From positions 1-64,000 of the forward strand of contig NZ_RCWA01000011.1 in the NCBI RefSeq assembly GCF_018448905.1: a DNA stretch of 64,000 nt. The letters run 5' to 3'. The translations under genes and the position numbers were made by a program. The DNA is from Photorhabdus heterorhabditis. GTDB taxonomy: Bacteria > Pseudomonadota > Gammaproteobacteria > Enterobacterales > Enterobacteriaceae. The notes beneath the pieces are model-generated. The model saw only the letters and a program-made list of their open reading frames with translations, was not told the DNA's origin and did not search any database. Below, piece after piece: positions 36,477 through 46,854 of the stretch (position 1 is its first letter; each line of letters starts with the position of its first letter).

Positions 36477-37469
36477 ATGAATACTGAAACAACTCCAGAA
36501 CAAGCTCATTTAACAGCAGGTTACCTCCTGCGTCAGGCTCGTGAACAACACGGGTTAACTCAGCAGACTGTGGCTGATCGCCTATGTTTGAAACTTTCTA
36601 CTATCCGCGATATTGAAGAGGACAATATACCCGCTAATATGGCGCCGACTTTTTTGCGTGGTTATGTTCGTTCTTATGCTAAATTGGTACACATTCCAGA
36701 GGCAGAAATTCTGGCAATTTTGGATAAGCATACTCCAGCAAAAACAGCAAAAGTTTCACCAATGCAGAGTTTTTCATTGGGTAAGAAACGTAAAAAGCGC
36801 GATAGTTGGTTAATGCGGATTACGTGGCTAATTATTTTGGTGGTGATCAGTTTGACTGGAGCCTGGTGGTGGCAGAACTACACCGCTCAACAGAAGGAAT
36901 TGATTTCGATGGTTGATCAATCTGCGGCTCAGATTGTTCAGCAAGATACTAACTCTGTGGATTTATCGACGGGAAATCACGAGCAGGCAACACAGTTGCA
37001 GGCTGGTGAGCCGCCTACACCAGTTGTCCCAACGGAAAATGTAGCGCAAGCGAATAATCATAGTGGGAAAGCGACCCAGCCTGTAATATCAACTCAAAAG
37101 CAGGCAGTGGAAACACCAGAAACTCAGCCACAGACTGTCCCATTACCAACTAATCCGACTAATCAGAGTACAGCTCAGCTATCTGATGTTGTGGAAAATA
37201 GAACAACGGTAGTAGCTGGTAGTGATAAATTGGTGATGAATTTCAAGGCATCCTGTTGGTTACAGGTTGTTGATGCTAATGGGAAGACGCTGTTTAGCGG
37301 AACTAAAAGGAAGGGAGATAGTCTGAGTCTTTCTGGTTCATTACCTTATAAGTTAACTATTGGTGCTCCGACGGCAGTGGATGTGCAGTTCCAGGGGCAG
37401 GCTGTCGATTTAAGCAGCTTTATTAAAGCTGGTCGTATTGCGCGTTTTAAAGTACCAGAAACACGGTAA
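36477..37469 (+). CDS. rodZ: cytoskeleton protein RodZ
   Basis: 330 residues from ATG 36477 (MNTETTPEQ); the upstream TTG is rejected by family comparison. A cytoplasmic helix-turn-helix domain (about 15-85), a basic stretch (KKRKKRD), one membrane segment (about 112-132), a Gln/Thr/Pro-rich linker and a C-terminal periplasmic beta domain. It couples MreB filaments to the elongasome and controls rod shape. Confidence 0.95.
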   Translation: MNTETTPEQAHLTAGYLLRQAREQHGLTQQTVADRLCLKLSTIRDIEEDNIPANMAPTFLRGYVRSYAKLVHIPEAEILAILDKHTPAKTAKVSPMQSFSLGKKRKKRDSWLMRITWLIILVVISLTGAWWWQNYTAQQKELISMVDQSAAQIVQQDTNSVDLSTGNHEQATQLQAGEPPTPVVPTENVAQANNHSGKATQPVISTQKQAVETPETQPQTVPLPTNPTNQSTAQLSDVVENRTTVVAGSDKLVMNFKASCWLQVVDANGKTLFSGTKRKGDSLSLSGSLPYKLTIGAPTAVDVQFQGQAVDLSSFIKAGRIARFKVPETR

Positions 37470-37539
37470 ATGCCTTGATAGTACAGCATTAGTTGTTATT
37501 TCATGAGTAAGCACATGGAAGTATGGGAGAAACACCAGT

Positions 37540-38661
37540 ATGCATAATGAATCGCCGATAAAAAGACGCAAATCTACGCGTATTTATGTAGGGAATGTGC
37601 CAGTCGGGGATGATGCACCCATTGCGGTGCAGTCAATGACAAACACACGCACTACAGATGTGGAAGCAACGGTTAAACAGATAAAGTCGCTGAAACGTGT
37701 TGGGGTTGATATTGTCCGGGTATCAGTACCAACGATGGACGCAGCAGAAGCATTTAAACTGATTAAGCAGCAAGTTAATGTTCCTTTGGTTGCGGATATT
37801 CATTTTGATTACCGTATTGCACTTAAAGTTGCTGAGTATGGTGTTGATTGTCTGCGTATTAATCCGGGTAATATTGGTAATGAGGCACGTATCCGTGAGG
37901 TTGTGGCTTCTGCCCGTGATAAAAGTATCCCAATCCGTATTGGTGTGAATGGCGGATCATTGGAAAAGGATATTCAGGAAAAATATGGTGAGCCAACACC
38001 AGAAGCCTTGGTGGAATCGGCTATGCGTCATGTGGATATTCTTGAAAAACTTAATTTTGACCAGTTCAAAATCAGCGTAAAAGCGTCTGATGTATTTCTG
38101 GCGGTTGGGGCTTACCGTTTGCTGGCTCAGAAGATCGATCAGCCATTACATCTTGGTATTACAGAAGCGGGTGGCGCTCGTGCGGGTTCTGTAAAATCAG
38201 CCATTGGTTTGGGAATCCTTCTGTCAGAAGGTATCGGTGATACCCTACGTATTTCGCTAGCCGCCGATCCGGTAGAGGAAGTCAAAGTCGGTTTTGACAT
38301 TCTGAAAGCACTGCGTATTCGTTCCCGTGGTATTAATTTTATTGCCTGTCCAACCTGTTCTCGTCAGGAATTTGATGTTATCGGTACAGTTAATGCTTTG
38401 GAACAACGGCTGGAAGATCTATTGACACCGATGGATGTTTCAATCATTGGTTGTGTGGTTAATGGGCCGGGTGAGGCGGAAGTTTCCACTTTGGGCGTTA
38501 CCGGTGCTAAGACGAAAAGCGGTTTTTATGAAGATGGGGTTCGGCAGAAAGAGCGCCTCAATAATGCTGATATGATCGATCAGCTTGAGGCTAAGATCCG
38601 TGCTAAGGCATCAATGCTGGATGAAAATAAGCGTATAGACATAAGTCAATTAGATAAATAA
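37540..38661 (+). CDS. ispG: 4-hydroxy-3-methylbut-2-enyl diphosphate synthase
   Basis: 373 residues. A TIM-barrel domain followed by the [4Fe-4S] domain with CPTC (about 270-273) and GCVVNGPGE (Cys near 305). It reduces methylerythritol cyclodiphosphate in the isoprenoid (MEP) pathway, taking electrons via flavodoxin. An Fe-S client of the isc system. It lies between rodZ and hisS as in E. coli. Confidence 0.97.
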   Translation: MHNESPIKRRKSTRIYVGNVPVGDDAPIAVQSMTNTRTTDVEATVKQIKSLKRVGVDIVRVSVPTMDAAEAFKLIKQQVNVPLVADIHFDYRIALKVAEYGVDCLRINPGNIGNEARIREVVASARDKSIPIRIGVNGGSLEKDIQEKYGEPTPEALVESAMRHVDILEKLNFDQFKISVKASDVFLAVGAYRLLAQKIDQPLHLGITEAGGARAGSVKSAIGLGILLSEGIGDTLRISLAADPVEEVKVGFDILKALRIRSRGINFIACPTCSRQEFDVIGTVNALEQRLEDLLTPMDVSIIGCVVNGPGEAEVSTLGVTGAKTKSGFYEDGVRQKERLNNADMIDQLEAKIRAKASMLDENKRIDISQLDK

Positions 38662-38670
38662 TAAACCTGA

Positions 38671-38699
38671 CACTAGCGCATAGTTATCGTGAGCTAGTG
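38671..38699 (+). terminator. hairpin after ispG
   Basis: CACTAGC pairs with GCTAGTG around a 15-base loop; the tail (CTGTTTGG) is not a real T-run. Weak candidate. Confidence 0.35.
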
Positions 38700-38780
38700 C
38701 TGTTTGGTTTGCCAATTGAACCTCGTCAGTATTCGCTTTTATAATCAACATCATTTTTGAATTATTAACAGAGATAAAAC

Positions 38781-40058
38781 GTGGCAAAAAATATCCAAGC
38801 TATCCGTGGTATGAATGACTACTTGCCAGCAGATACTGCTATCTGGCAGCGTATTGAAAGCACTTTGAAACGAGTGCTTGCGGGCTATGGTTATAGTGAA
38901 ATCCGTACACCGATTGTAGAGCAGACCCCGTTATTTAAACGTGCTATCGGGGAAGTGACTGATGTGGTTGAAAAGGAAATGTACACCTTTGATGATCGCA
39001 ATGGTGAAAGTTTGACCCTGCGTCCTGAAAATACCGCAGGCTGTGTGCGTGCGGGTATTGAACATGGTCTGCTGTACAATCAGGAACAGCGCGTATGGTA
39101 TATCGGGCCAATGTTTCGTTATGAGCGCCCACAAAAAGGCCGTTATCGTCAATTTTATCAATTAGGTGCTGAAGTATTTGGTCTTCAGGGGCCTGATATT
39201 GATGCCGAACTTATTTTAATGACTGCCCGCTGGTGGCGTGAGCTTGGTATTTCTGAGCATGTAACGCTTGAACTGAACTCTATTGGTTCGTTGGAAGCGC
39301 GCGCCAGCTACCGCGAAGCGCTGGTTGCTTTCCTTGAGCAGCATAAAGATAAGCTGGATGAAGATTGCAAGCGTCGTATGTACAGCAATCCATTGCGTGT
39401 TTTGGATTCAAAAAATTCTGAAATTCAGCAACTTCTTAATGATGCGCCGGAACTGTTTAATTATCTTGATGCCGAATCAAAGGAACATTTTAACAGCCTG
39501 TGTGCACTTCTTGATGCAGTTGGTATCAAATACCGAATTAATCAGCGTTTAGTTCGCGGTCTGGATTATTATAACCGTACAGTATTTGAATGGGTCACAA
39601 CCGCGCTTGGTGCTCAGGGGACTGTCTGTGCTGGTGGCCGATACGATGGGTTGGTTGAGCAACTGGGTGGCCGTTCGACTCCGGCAGTAGGTTTTGCTAT
39701 GGGAATGGAGCGTCTGATTCTGTTGGTGCAGGAAACTAACCCGACATTTGTGGCTGAGCTGTCAGTTGCAGATGTTTATCTGGCTTCTTTCGGCGAAGGC
39801 AGTCAGCAAGCAGCATTGATTTTGGCTGAACAGGTACGTGATATGTTGCCGCAATTACGCCTGATGACGAATCATGGCGGAGGTAACTTTAAGAAGCAAC
39901 TAGGGCGTGCAGATAAACACGGCGCTAAAATTGCGTTGATCCTTGGTGAGGATGAAGTACGTTCTGGTCAGGTAGCCATTAAAGATCTACGGACCGGCGA
40001 ACAACAAACGTTGCCGCAAGGCGAAATTGCTGCTCGTTTGGCTGAACTGTTAGGCTAA
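38781..40058 (+). CDS. hisS: histidyl-tRNA synthetase
   Basis: 425 residues starting with GTG ([16 protein letters not shown]). Class II motifs are present: motif 2 [14 protein letters not shown], the histidine loop [12 protein letters not shown], and motif 3 GFAMGMERL. The C-terminal anticodon-binding domain follows. It charges tRNA-His in the cytoplasm. yfgM starts 11 bp after the stop. Confidence 0.98.
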   Translation: MAKNIQAIRGMNDYLPADTAIWQRIESTLKRVLAGYGYSEIRTPIVEQTPLFKRAIGEVTDVVEKEMYTFDDRNGESLTLRPENTAGCVRAGIEHGLLYNQEQRVWYIGPMFRYERPQKGRYRQFYQLGAEVFGLQGPDIDAELILMTARWWRELGISEHVTLELNSIGSLEARASYREALVAFLEQHKDKLDEDCKRRMYSNPLRVLDSKNSEIQQLLNDAPELFNYLDAESKEHFNSLCALLDAVGIKYRINQRLVRGLDYYNRTVFEWVTTALGAQGTVCAGGRYDGLVEQLGGRSTPAVGFAMGMERLILLVQETNPTFVAELSVADVYLASFGEGSQQAALILAEQVRDMLPQLRLMTNHGGGNFKKQLGRADKHGAKIALILGEDEVRSGQVAIKDLRTGEQQTLPQGEIAARLAELLG

Positions 40059-40069
40059 GGAGAGACTTT

Positions 40070-40690
40070 GTGGAAGTCTATACCAATGAAAATGAACAAG
40101 TTGATGTGATCCGCCGCTTTTTTGCCAATAATGGTAAGGCGATGCTTTTCGGGCTGGTCCTGGGTGCTGGCGCGCTGATTGGCTGGCGTTATTGGCAATC
40201 TCATCAAACAAATCAGTTACAAGCAAGTGCGGAAGCTTTTGAGCAAGTAAATCGGGGCTTAATTTCCGGTGTAAAAGAGAGTCATGCTGCTGCTGAGAAA
40301 TTTGCCAGTGAAGCGAATAACAGTTATGGCGTGATGGCTCATATGCAACTGGCTAAACTTGCTGTTGAAAAGAATGAGTTAGCTAAAGCGGAGCAGTTTT
40401 TGTCTACAGCGGTAGAGCAGACAAAAAATGAAGATTTGCAGGCTCTGGTTAATATTCGTTTAGCCAGAGTTCAATTGGCAGAAGGTAAAGCGGATGTTGC
40501 ACTGAAAACACTGGAGCTGGTGAAAGGTTCTGGTTGGGTTGCAGTAGCAGAAGATATCCGTGGTGATGCACTATTGAAAAAAGGTGATCTTGCTGGTGCT
40601 CGTGCAGCCTATACCAAAGGTTTGGGATCAGATTCACCTCAGGCGATCAAATCGATGTTAAATCTTAAATTGAATAACTTATCCAGCTAA
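40070..40690 (+). CDS. yfgM: YfgM, ancillary SecYEG translocon subunit
   Basis: 206 residues from GTG 40070. One membrane segment near 24-41 (AMLFGLVLGAGALIGWRYW), then periplasmic TPR-like helices. In E. coli it links SecYEG to periplasmic chaperones together with PpiD. It lies in the hisS-yfgM-bamB-der run, 14 bp before bamB. Confidence 0.95.
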   Translation: MEVYTNENEQVDVIRRFFANNGKAMLFGLVLGAGALIGWRYWQSHQTNQLQASAEAFEQVNRGLISGVKESHAAAEKFASEANNSYGVMAHMQLAKLAVEKNELAKAEQFLSTAVEQTKNEDLQALVNIRLARVQLAEGKADVALKTLELVKGSGWVAVAEDIRGDALLKKGDLAGARAAYTKGLGSDSPQAIKSMLNLKLNNLSS

Positions 40691-40704
40691 GGGGATTTTT
40701 TTCA

Positions 40705-41877
40705 ATGCAACTGCGTAAAACACTCTTGGTTGGTCTGGTTACTTCCGTTCTGTTAGCTGGTTGTTCAAGTGAGCAGGATACGGTAACTATGTCACCGTTA
40801 CCACAGGTTGAAAATCAATTTAACCCAAGCGTTATCTGGGATAAATCTGTAGGTGATGGTGTTGGTCGTTATTACTCTCATTTGACACCAACCTGGCAGG
40901 GCTCTGTTGTCTATGTTGCTGATCGTAATGGCATCGTTAAGGCGCTGGAAATTGATAGCGGCAAAGAGATATGGTCGGTAAATCTGGCTGAAAAAGCGGG
41001 TTTGCTCTCTTCCCGTATACCTGCGTTGCTTTCTGGTGGTCTGACGGTTTCCGGGGATCATTTATATGTAGGTACTGAACGTGCGAAAGTGATTGCGCTA
41101 AATACGGCGGATGGTCAGGTTGTCTGGGAATCTGAAGTTGCTGGTGAAGCGTTGTCGCGTCCGGTTGTGAGTGATGGCTTGGTATTGATTCATACCAGCA
41201 ATGGTATGTTGCAAGCATTGGGTGAGTCGGATGGTAAAATTCGGTGGTCCGTTAATATGGACACGCCATCGTTGTCATTGCGTGGTGAGTCGGCCCCAGC
41301 TGTGGCTTATGGTGCGGCGATCGTAGGTGGTGATAATGGCCGTGTCAATGCAGTACTGATTTCTCAGGGGCAACTGATTTGGCAACAACGTATCTCCCAG
41401 GTAACCAGTTCTACGGAAATCGGTCGTCTTAATGATGTTGATATGACACCGGTTATTTCTGAGGGTGTGATATATGCAATAGCATATAATGGTAATCTGG
41501 TGGCGCTTGATATGCGCTCAGGTCAGCTTCTCTGGAAACGCGATTTGGGTTCAGTGAACGAGATGGTTGTTTCTGGTGATAATATTTACATTGTTGATCA
41601 AAACGATCGTGTTATGAGCCTGCGTCAAAGTGATGGTGTGACTCTGTGGACTCAGACAAAATTACAGCACCGTAATCTGACTGCGCCTGAAATGTATAAT
41701 GGTTATTTGGTTGTTGGTGACAGTGAAGGTTATCTTCATTGGTTGAATATGGATGACGGCAAGTTTGTTGCTCAGCATAAAGTTGATAGTTCTGGCTTAA
41801 TGAGTCGTCCGGTTGTTGCCAGCGATAAACTGATGGTACAGGCGAAAGACGGTACAGTTTATCTGTTTACCCGTTGA
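40705..41877 (+). CDS. bamB: outer membrane assembly lipoprotein BamB
   Basis: 390 residues. Signal peptide with lipobox LLAGC (Cys20, followed by Ser, so outer-membrane sorted). An eight-bladed PQQ-like beta-propeller with repeated GK-WS / G-LLW motifs. It helps BamA insert beta-barrel proteins. Last gene before a strong terminator. Confidence 0.96.
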   Translation: MQLRKTLLVGLVTSVLLAGCSSEQDTVTMSPLPQVENQFNPSVIWDKSVGDGVGRYYSHLTPTWQGSVVYVADRNGIVKALEIDSGKEIWSVNLAEKAGLLSSRIPALLSGGLTVSGDHLYVGTERAKVIALNTADGQVVWESEVAGEALSRPVVSDGLVLIHTSNGMLQALGESDGKIRWSVNMDTPSLSLRGESAPAVAYGAAIVGGDNGRVNAVLISQGQLIWQQRISQVTSSTEIGRLNDVDMTPVISEGVIYAIAYNGNLVALDMRSGQLLWKRDLGSVNEMVVSGDNIYIVDQNDRVMSLRQSDGVTLWTQTKLQHRNLTAPEMYNGYLVVGDSEGYLHWLNMDDGKFVAQHKVDSSGLMSRPVVASDKLMVQAKDGTVYLFTR

Positions 41878-41931
41878 GTATTTTTTACTATCTATTTATC
41901 TGAAGTAGCATAAAGAGTTGTTATCGTTCCA

Positions 41932-41965
41932 CGGCTCCTGAAAAGACCAGGAGCCGTTTCGTCTT
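41932..41965 (+). terminator. bamB terminator
   Basis: CGGCTCCTG and CAGGAGCCG form a 9-bp stem with a 7-base loop, followed by TTTCGTCTTTTT. Confidence 0.8.
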
Positions 41966-42040
41966 TTTAGTGTTTTGTTGCGACTAAAACCATAAGCAGC
42001 AAAATACTGATTTCAAATTTAAGTCATGAGGCATCAACAA

Positions 42041-43525
42041 ATGATACCTGTCGTCGCTCTGGTAGGGCGCCCAAATGTGGGTAAGTCCACATTATTTAAC
42101 CGTTTAACCCGTACAAGAGATGCGCTGGTAGCGGATTTTCCAGGTCTGACCCGCGACCGTAAATATGGTCGAGCGGAGGTCGAAGGGCAGGAATTTATCA
42201 TCATTGATACTGGCGGTATCGATGGCACCGAAGATGGTGTTGAAACACATATGGCAGCACAATCTTTGATGGCGATTGAAGAAGCCGATATTGTTCTGTT
42301 TATGGTAGATGCCCGTGCTGGATTAATGCCAGCAGACCACGCTATAGCAAAACATCTGCGTAGCCGTGAAAAAGCGACTTTCTTGGTTGCAAATAAAACC
42401 GATGGGATTGATATCGATACATCCATTGCTGAATTTTATTCACTCGGATTAGGTGATATATATTCCATTGCTGCTTCTCATGGCCGTGGTGTAACCCAGC
42501 TTATCGAACGGGTATTGCTACCTTTCTCCGGTAAGGATGGGGAAGAAGAGGTTGAGCTGACCGAAGAAGAAGCGAACGCAGCATATTGGGCTGAACAGGA
42601 ACAGAATGAGTCTGAGATGGTAGAAGAAGAGGAAGATGATTTTGATCCATCAACTCTGCCATTGAAATTAGCAATTGTCGGCAGGCCAAACGTAGGGAAA
42701 TCTACGTTGACTAACCGTATCTTAGGTGAAGAGAGGGTTGTGGTTTATGACATGCCGGGTACCACCCGTGACAGCATTTATATTCCAATGGAACGTGATG
42801 GTCGCGAATATGTCTTGATTGATACCGCCGGTGTGCGTAAGCGGGGTAAGGTTACTGAAATAGTTGAGAAATTCTCAGTAATCAAAACGCTTAAGGCGAT
42901 TGAGGATGCAAACGTTGTGTTACTGGTGATTGATGCCCGTGAAGGCATTTCTGATCAGGATTTGTCGTTGCTGGGTTTTATACTTAACAGCGGGCGCTCG
43001 TTAGTGATTGCGGTCAATAAATGGGATGGCATGTCACAGGAAGATAAAGAGCAAGTGAAAGAGATGCTTGATTATCGTCTTGGTTTTGTTGATTTCGCCA
43101 GAGTACATTTTATTTCTGCTTTGCATGGTAGTGGTGTGGGGAATTTGTTTGACTCGATTCTTGAGGCTTATGACTGCGCGACTCGCCGTGTAAGTACCTC
43201 ATTATTAACCCGCATTATGCGTATGGCTGAAGAAGATCATCAGCCGCCAATGATCCGTGGTCGCCGGGTAAAAATGAAATACGCACATGCTGGTGGTTAT
43301 AATCCACCAATCGTTGTGATCCACGGTAATCAGGTCACTGGTTTGTCTGATTCTTATAAGCGTTATCTGATGAACTATTTCCGCCGGTCGCTGAAAGTGA
43401 TGGGGACACCAATTCGGATTCAGTTTAAAGAAGGAGCAAACCCGTATGCAGACAAACGCAATACTTTAACACCAAACCAGATGCGTAAACGTAAACGTCT
43501 GATGACTCACTTAAAAAAGCGTTAA
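42041..43525 (+). CDS. der: ribosome assembly GTPase Der (EngA)
   Basis: 494 residues from ATG 42041 ([16 protein letters not shown]), the family start; an in-frame ATG at 42026 adds five extra residues. Two tandem Era-like GTPase domains, each with [17 protein letters not shown] and NKxD, are joined by an acidic linker (near 175-200), and a KH-like domain ends it. It matures the 50S subunit. Confidence 0.97.
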   Translation: MIPVVALVGRPNVGKSTLFNRLTRTRDALVADFPGLTRDRKYGRAEVEGQEFIIIDTGGIDGTEDGVETHMAAQSLMAIEEADIVLFMVDARAGLMPADHAIAKHLRSREKATFLVANKTDGIDIDTSIAEFYSLGLGDIYSIAASHGRGVTQLIERVLLPFSGKDGEEEVELTEEEANAAYWAEQEQNESEMVEEEEDDFDPSTLPLKLAIVGRPNVGKSTLTNRILGEERVVVYDMPGTTRDSIYIPMERDGREYVLIDTAGVRKRGKVTEIVEKFSVIKTLKAIEDANVVLLVIDAREGISDQDLSLLGFILNSGRSLVIAVNKWDGMSQEDKEQVKEMLDYRLGFVDFARVHFISALHGSGVGNLFDSILEAYDCATRRVSTSLLTRIMRMAEEDHQPPMIRGRRVKMKYAHAGGYNPPIVVIHGNQVTGLSDSYKRYLMNYFRRSLKVMGTPIRIQFKEGANPYADKRNTLTPNQMRKRKRLMTHLKKR

Positions 43526-43537
43526 TTCTAAAATGGA

Positions 43538-43561
43538 GGGGTGGTATTAACCACCCTTTTT
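43538..43561. terminator. bidirectional terminator between der and the inhibitor gene
   Basis: GGGTGG and CCACCC flank TATTAA; TTTTT follows on the plus strand. The stop codon of the minus-strand gene lies in the loop, so its last codons form one stem arm. Confidence 0.7.
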
Positions 43562-43879
43562 ATGAGCATCCCATATCTGAGTAATTATTTCTGGTGCATC
43601 TGACTCTGGAAGGGTCAGGTAGTGCTCTTCATTTCCAGTGACGATATGGAGCAGATAATAATGTTGGTCAGGATTAGGTGATGATGGCATAGCATTAGAA
43701 AAATCTTGTTCTATGGCTTGAAGAAATAATTGCTTTTGGTGCGGAGACAATGATTTTAAATTCACTGTTTTATCTTGGCTAAGACCGGGTGTAACCGCAA
43801 ATCCTCCTTGCAGGGAAATCGTGATTTTACTATCAGTTGTGAGTTTGGCAGCTGTGAATTCGAAGGTTTTATTATTCAT
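43547..43879 (-). CDS. emfourin-like inhibitor of the adjacent M4 protease
   Basis: 110 residues from ATG (43877-43879), or 116 from a GTG at 43897; neither has a strong ribosome site. A small protein without signal peptide: ISLQGGFAVTPGL, then LSP and a TLPESDAP segment. Size, the GG-containing first strand and location downstream of a protealysin-like gene match emfourin, the inhibitor encoded beside protealysin in Serratia. Predicted to bind and silence the protease inside the cell. Same strand, 160 bp after it, separated by a hairpin. Family call from context and memory. Confidence 0.7.
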   Translation of the reverse strand: MNNKTFEFTAAKLTTDSKITISLQGGFAVTPGLSQDKTVNLKSLSPHQKQLFLQAIEQDFSNAMPSSPNPDQHYYLLHIVTGNEEHYLTLPESDAPEIITQIWDAHKKGG

Positions 43880-44003
43880 GATATACCAGTTTTGCACGGT
43901 TATTTTTCACATCTCTACAGTATAGCGTGAAATTCGGCGTTAACAATTTTAACATCTTTCATTAGATATCTTTTTTATTAGGTCAGGTATTACAAATAAT
44001 AAA

Positions 44004-44030
44004 ATATCGCTGGTATTAAACCAGCGATAT
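44004..44030 (-). terminator. hairpin between protease and inhibitor genes
   Basis: ATATCGCTGG and CCAGCGATAT form a 10-bp perfect stem with a 7-base loop; on the minus strand TTTTATTATTTG follows. It could attenuate transcription into the inhibitor gene. Confidence 0.75.
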
Positions 44031-44039
44031 GTTGATAGA

Positions 44040-45101
44040 TTAAACTTTATCTTCTACTTTATCTTCTACTTTAACACCTACTTCTTTCCAGCTATCAATA
44101 GTTGCTTTTTCAACATCCTCATCAAATAACTCGCGAGCATGTTTAATTGTTAATTTAGCAAAGGATGAGAAGTTAGCATCACGTGAAAGATTTTTATCCA
44201 ACAATGTGTTGTACCATATCTTTCCTGCTTTCTCCCAGGCATATCCACCTAATTTTATTGCCAGATTATAGAAGGCTTTATTAGGAATACCTGAGTTAAT
44301 ATGAACACCACCATTATCATTATAAATCGGCATTTCTTTATAATTATCCATATGGCCCGGTTGTGGATCTTTACCAAGGATAGGATCATCATATGCTTTG
44401 CCGGGTTCTTTCAATGAACGAATCCCTACACCTTTAACGTCTTTGCCCAGTAAACCCTCCCCTACAACCCAATTTGCTTCATCAGCTTTTTGTTTCAGAT
44501 AATATTGTTTCACCAATGAGCCGAAGACATCTGCTATTGATTCATTCAATGAGCCGGACTGGAAGAAATAAACCAAGTCGGCTGTTTTTTCGATAACACC
44601 ATGAGATAATTCATGGCCGATTACATCAATAGATGTGGTGAAATCATTGAAAAGCTTGCCGTCACCATCACCAAACACCATTTGTCCATTGCCCCAGAAT
44701 GCATTCATATATTCTTCTCCATAATGCACAGTGGCAATCAACTTCATTCCTTTGTCATCTAATGAATTGCGATTAAGAACTTCTTTATAGAAATTGTAAG
44801 TTGCTTCTAAATATTTATATGCGTTATCAACTGATTTATCACCGTTATCTGGATCTCCTTCATCTCGTACTAAAGTTCCTGGTAACCTGCGTTTATTTTC
44901 TGCATCGTAAATAGAACGATGTAAAGTCGAGCTGGTAACTTCATTGGTAGAAGATGGTGTTTTAATAACACTTTCCAACATTAAACTCTTAGTATGATTT
45001 AATGTCATTAATACTTTATTTTTTTCATTGTCATTATTATAAATATTTTGAAGAATGTACGGTGGTATTAAACCCTTGTAGTTATTGTTTTGTATTTGCA
45101 T
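44040..45101 (-). CDS. prtS: protealysin-like M4 metalloprotease (PrtS-type)
   Basis: 353 residues. Zinc motif HELSH at 163-167 with third ligand Glu187 (NESIAD), and the catalytic His in GGVHINSG near 265, all typical of thermolysin-family peptidases. The precursor is short (about 50 residues) and has no export signal but a PPYIL motif near 13-17, as in the protealysin subgroup (a PPL-type propeptide). Photorhabdus secretes such a protease, PrtS, which triggers insect melanisation. A 12-bp tandem duplication extends the C-terminus to VEDKVEDKV. Inhibitor gene downstream. Confidence 0.9.
   Translation of the reverse strand: MQIQNNNYKGLIPPYILQNIYNNDNEKNKVLMTLNHTKSLMLESVIKTPSSTNEVTSSTLHRSIYDAENKRRLPGTLVRDEGDPDNGDKSVDNAYKYLEATYNFYKEVLNRNSLDDKGMKLIATVHYGEEYMNAFWGNGQMVFGDGDGKLFNDFTTSIDVIGHELSHGVIEKTADLVYFFQSGSLNESIADVFGSLVKQYYLKQKADEANWVVGEGLLGKDVKGVGIRSLKEPGKAYDDPILGKDPQPGHMDNYKEMPIYNDNGGVHINSGIPNKAFYNLAIKLGGYAWEKAGKIWYNTLLDKNLSRDANFSSFAKLTIKHARELFDEDVEKATIDSWKEVGVKVEDKVEDKV
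44044..44073. repeat. 12-bp tandem repeat at the 3' end of prtS
   Basis: ACTTTATCTTCT occurs twice in tandem plus ACTTTA of a third copy, in frame, encoding the repeated VEDK at the protein end. Confidence 0.85.
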
Positions 45102-45292
45102 AAAATATCTCCTGGAATAAATTATTAGATTTTTAATAAGAGGTACTCTTTAAGTACGGTTTCATATTAAACACGTTTCCAGCAGATAGTCATCAGGGCC
45201 AACATGCTTCTTTTATGTTAAGGGGTTGTTAACAAGATGTTGTATTTGTTGTATAGGGGATTTTTGTATTGGCTATATTAAAAACATAAATA

Positions 45293-45323
45293 GTTAGGAA
45301 TAATTGAGTGTAATATTCCTAAC
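45293..45323 (-). terminator. inverted repeat after hemF
   Basis: GTTAGGAATA and TATTCCTAAC form a perfect 10-bp stem with an 11-base loop, 10 bp beyond the hemF stop. The minus-strand tail (TATTTATGTTTTTAA) is T-rich after a short gap. Confidence 0.55.
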
Positions 45324-45333
45324 ATAATAAAAA

Positions 45334-46242
45334 TCATATCCAGCTTTTTACTGGAAGAAAGTCAATATACAAAGAAGCTTCCGCAGATCCTGGTTCAGGG
45401 TGATAATCATATTCCCAGCGTACTAAGGGTGGCATGGACATTAAAATAGACTCTGTCCGTCCACCGCTTTGTAGTCCGAATAAAGTTCCTCTATCCCAAA
45501 CTAAGTTAAATTCTACATAGCGACCACGGCGATATAGTTGAAATTGTCGTTCACGCTCACCCCATAATAGAGTTTTCCTTTTTTCCACAATAGGTAGATA
45601 AGCATCAAGAAAGCCCTTACCTATATCTTGAGTAAAGTTAAAACAATATTCAAAGTTAGGGGTATTTAAGTCATCATAAAATAAGCCGCCAATCCCACGA
45701 GCTTCATTACGATGTTTAATATAGAAATAATCATCACACCATTTTTTATATTTTGAGTAAATATCTTCGCCATATAGCTGGCATATATTTCTGGCGGTAG
45801 TATGCCAGTGAATAGCATCTTCCTCAAAACCATAATAAGGTGTTAAATCAAAACCGCCTCCGAACCACCATACTGGAGATTCACCTTCTTTTTCTGCAAT
45901 AAAAAACCGGATGTTGGCATGGCTGGTTGGTATATATGGATTTAAAGGATGAATAACCACTGAGACCCCCATTGCTTGATAACTACGACCAGCTAATTCG
46001 GGGCGATGGGCTGTTGCTGATAAAGGAAGCATGGTTCCTGATACGTGGGAAAAATTAGCGCCTGCTTGTTCGAATACAGTACCTTCTCTCATGATTCGAC
46101 TACGGCCTCCTCCACCTTCTTCCCGTTGCCAGCTTTGTTCTGTAAATTTCGCTGTACCATCTGCTTGTTCCAGTTGCTGGCAAATTTTATCCTGTAATGA
46201 AAGGAAGAAAGATTTAATTTGATTAACGTTTGGTATGTTCAC
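45334..46242 (-). CDS. hemF: oxygen-dependent coproporphyrinogen III oxidase
   Basis: 302 residues. Family blocks [34 protein letters not shown] and [15 protein letters not shown] are present. It decarboxylates coproporphyrinogen III to protoporphyrinogen IX in heme synthesis, using O2. Divergent from ypeA, as in E. coli's hemF region. Confidence 0.97.
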   Translation of the reverse strand: MNIPNVNQIKSFFLSLQDKICQQLEQADGTAKFTEQSWQREEGGGGRSRIMREGTVFEQAGANFSHVSGTMLPLSATAHRPELAGRSYQAMGVSVVIHPLNPYIPTSHANIRFFIAEKEGESPVWWFGGGFDLTPYYGFEEDAIHWHTTARNICQLYGEDIYSKYKKWCDDYFYIKHRNEARGIGGLFYDDLNTPNFEYCFNFTQDIGKGFLDAYLPIVEKRKTLLWGERERQFQLYRRGRYVEFNLVWDRGTLFGLQSGGRTESILMSMPPLVRWEYDYHPEPGSAEASLYIDFLPVKSWI

Positions 46243-46379
46243 TACCCTTTTCTCATTGTAATGGGATGATTACCATATTATACCTATTGGTGATAGAGAA
46301 CGCATTTTCGTATTGATTCCGGGATTAAAGCGGAGATAATGAGAAAATTGTTATTTCAATAAGAACAGGTTGGTTAGGG

Positions 46380-46811
46380 ATGGAAATTCGGGTATTTCGA
46401 CAAGATGATTTTGAAGCAGTGATCACCTTATGGGAACGCTGCGATTTACTTAATCCTGGTGTTGATCCTGAAATGGATATTGAGCGTAAGTTGACTCATG
46501 ATCCTGACCTGTTTTTAGTCGCGGAAGTGGCTGGTGAAGTGGTTGGGACTATTATGGGGGGGTATGATGGCCACCGGGGTTCGGCTTATTATCTGGGGGT
46601 TCATCCTGAGTTTCGTGGGCGGGGAATTGCAAATGCATTGATTTCCCGGTTGGAAAAGAAACTGATAGCCCGTGGTTGCCCAAAAATAATTTTCATTGTT
46701 CCCGAGGATAATGATGCCACTCTCTATATGTGTGAAAAGTTGGAATATGAAGATCGTCATCAGGAGAGTGTTGTTTTCAGCAAGTGTCTGATTATTGATC
46801 AGGAATATTAA
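46380..46811 (+). CDS. ypeA: GNAT acetyltransferase YpeA
   Basis: 143 residues, GNAT fold. The acetyl-CoA motif is [13 protein letters not shown] near 78-90, preceded by the [12 protein letters not shown] strand. Matches E. coli YpeA in length and sequence. Substrate unknown. Convergent with the ygiW-like gene. Confidence 0.93.
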   Translation: MEIRVFRQDDFEAVITLWERCDLLNPGVDPEMDIERKLTHDPDLFLVAEVAGEVVGTIMGGYDGHRGSAYYLGVHPEFRGRGIANALISRLEKKLIARGCPKIIFIVPEDNDATLYMCEKLEYEDRHQESVVFSKCLIIDQEY

Positions 46812-46823
46812 GTTGAGTCATGC

Positions 46824-46846
46824 GGCTGAATGAGTGCCATTCAGCC
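46824..46846. terminator. convergent hairpin between ypeA and the ygiW-like gene
   Basis: GGCTGAATG and CATTCAGCC form a 9-bp stem with a 5-base loop between convergent genes. T-runs are weak on both sides. Confidence 0.5.
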
Positions 46847-46854
46847 ACAAATCA

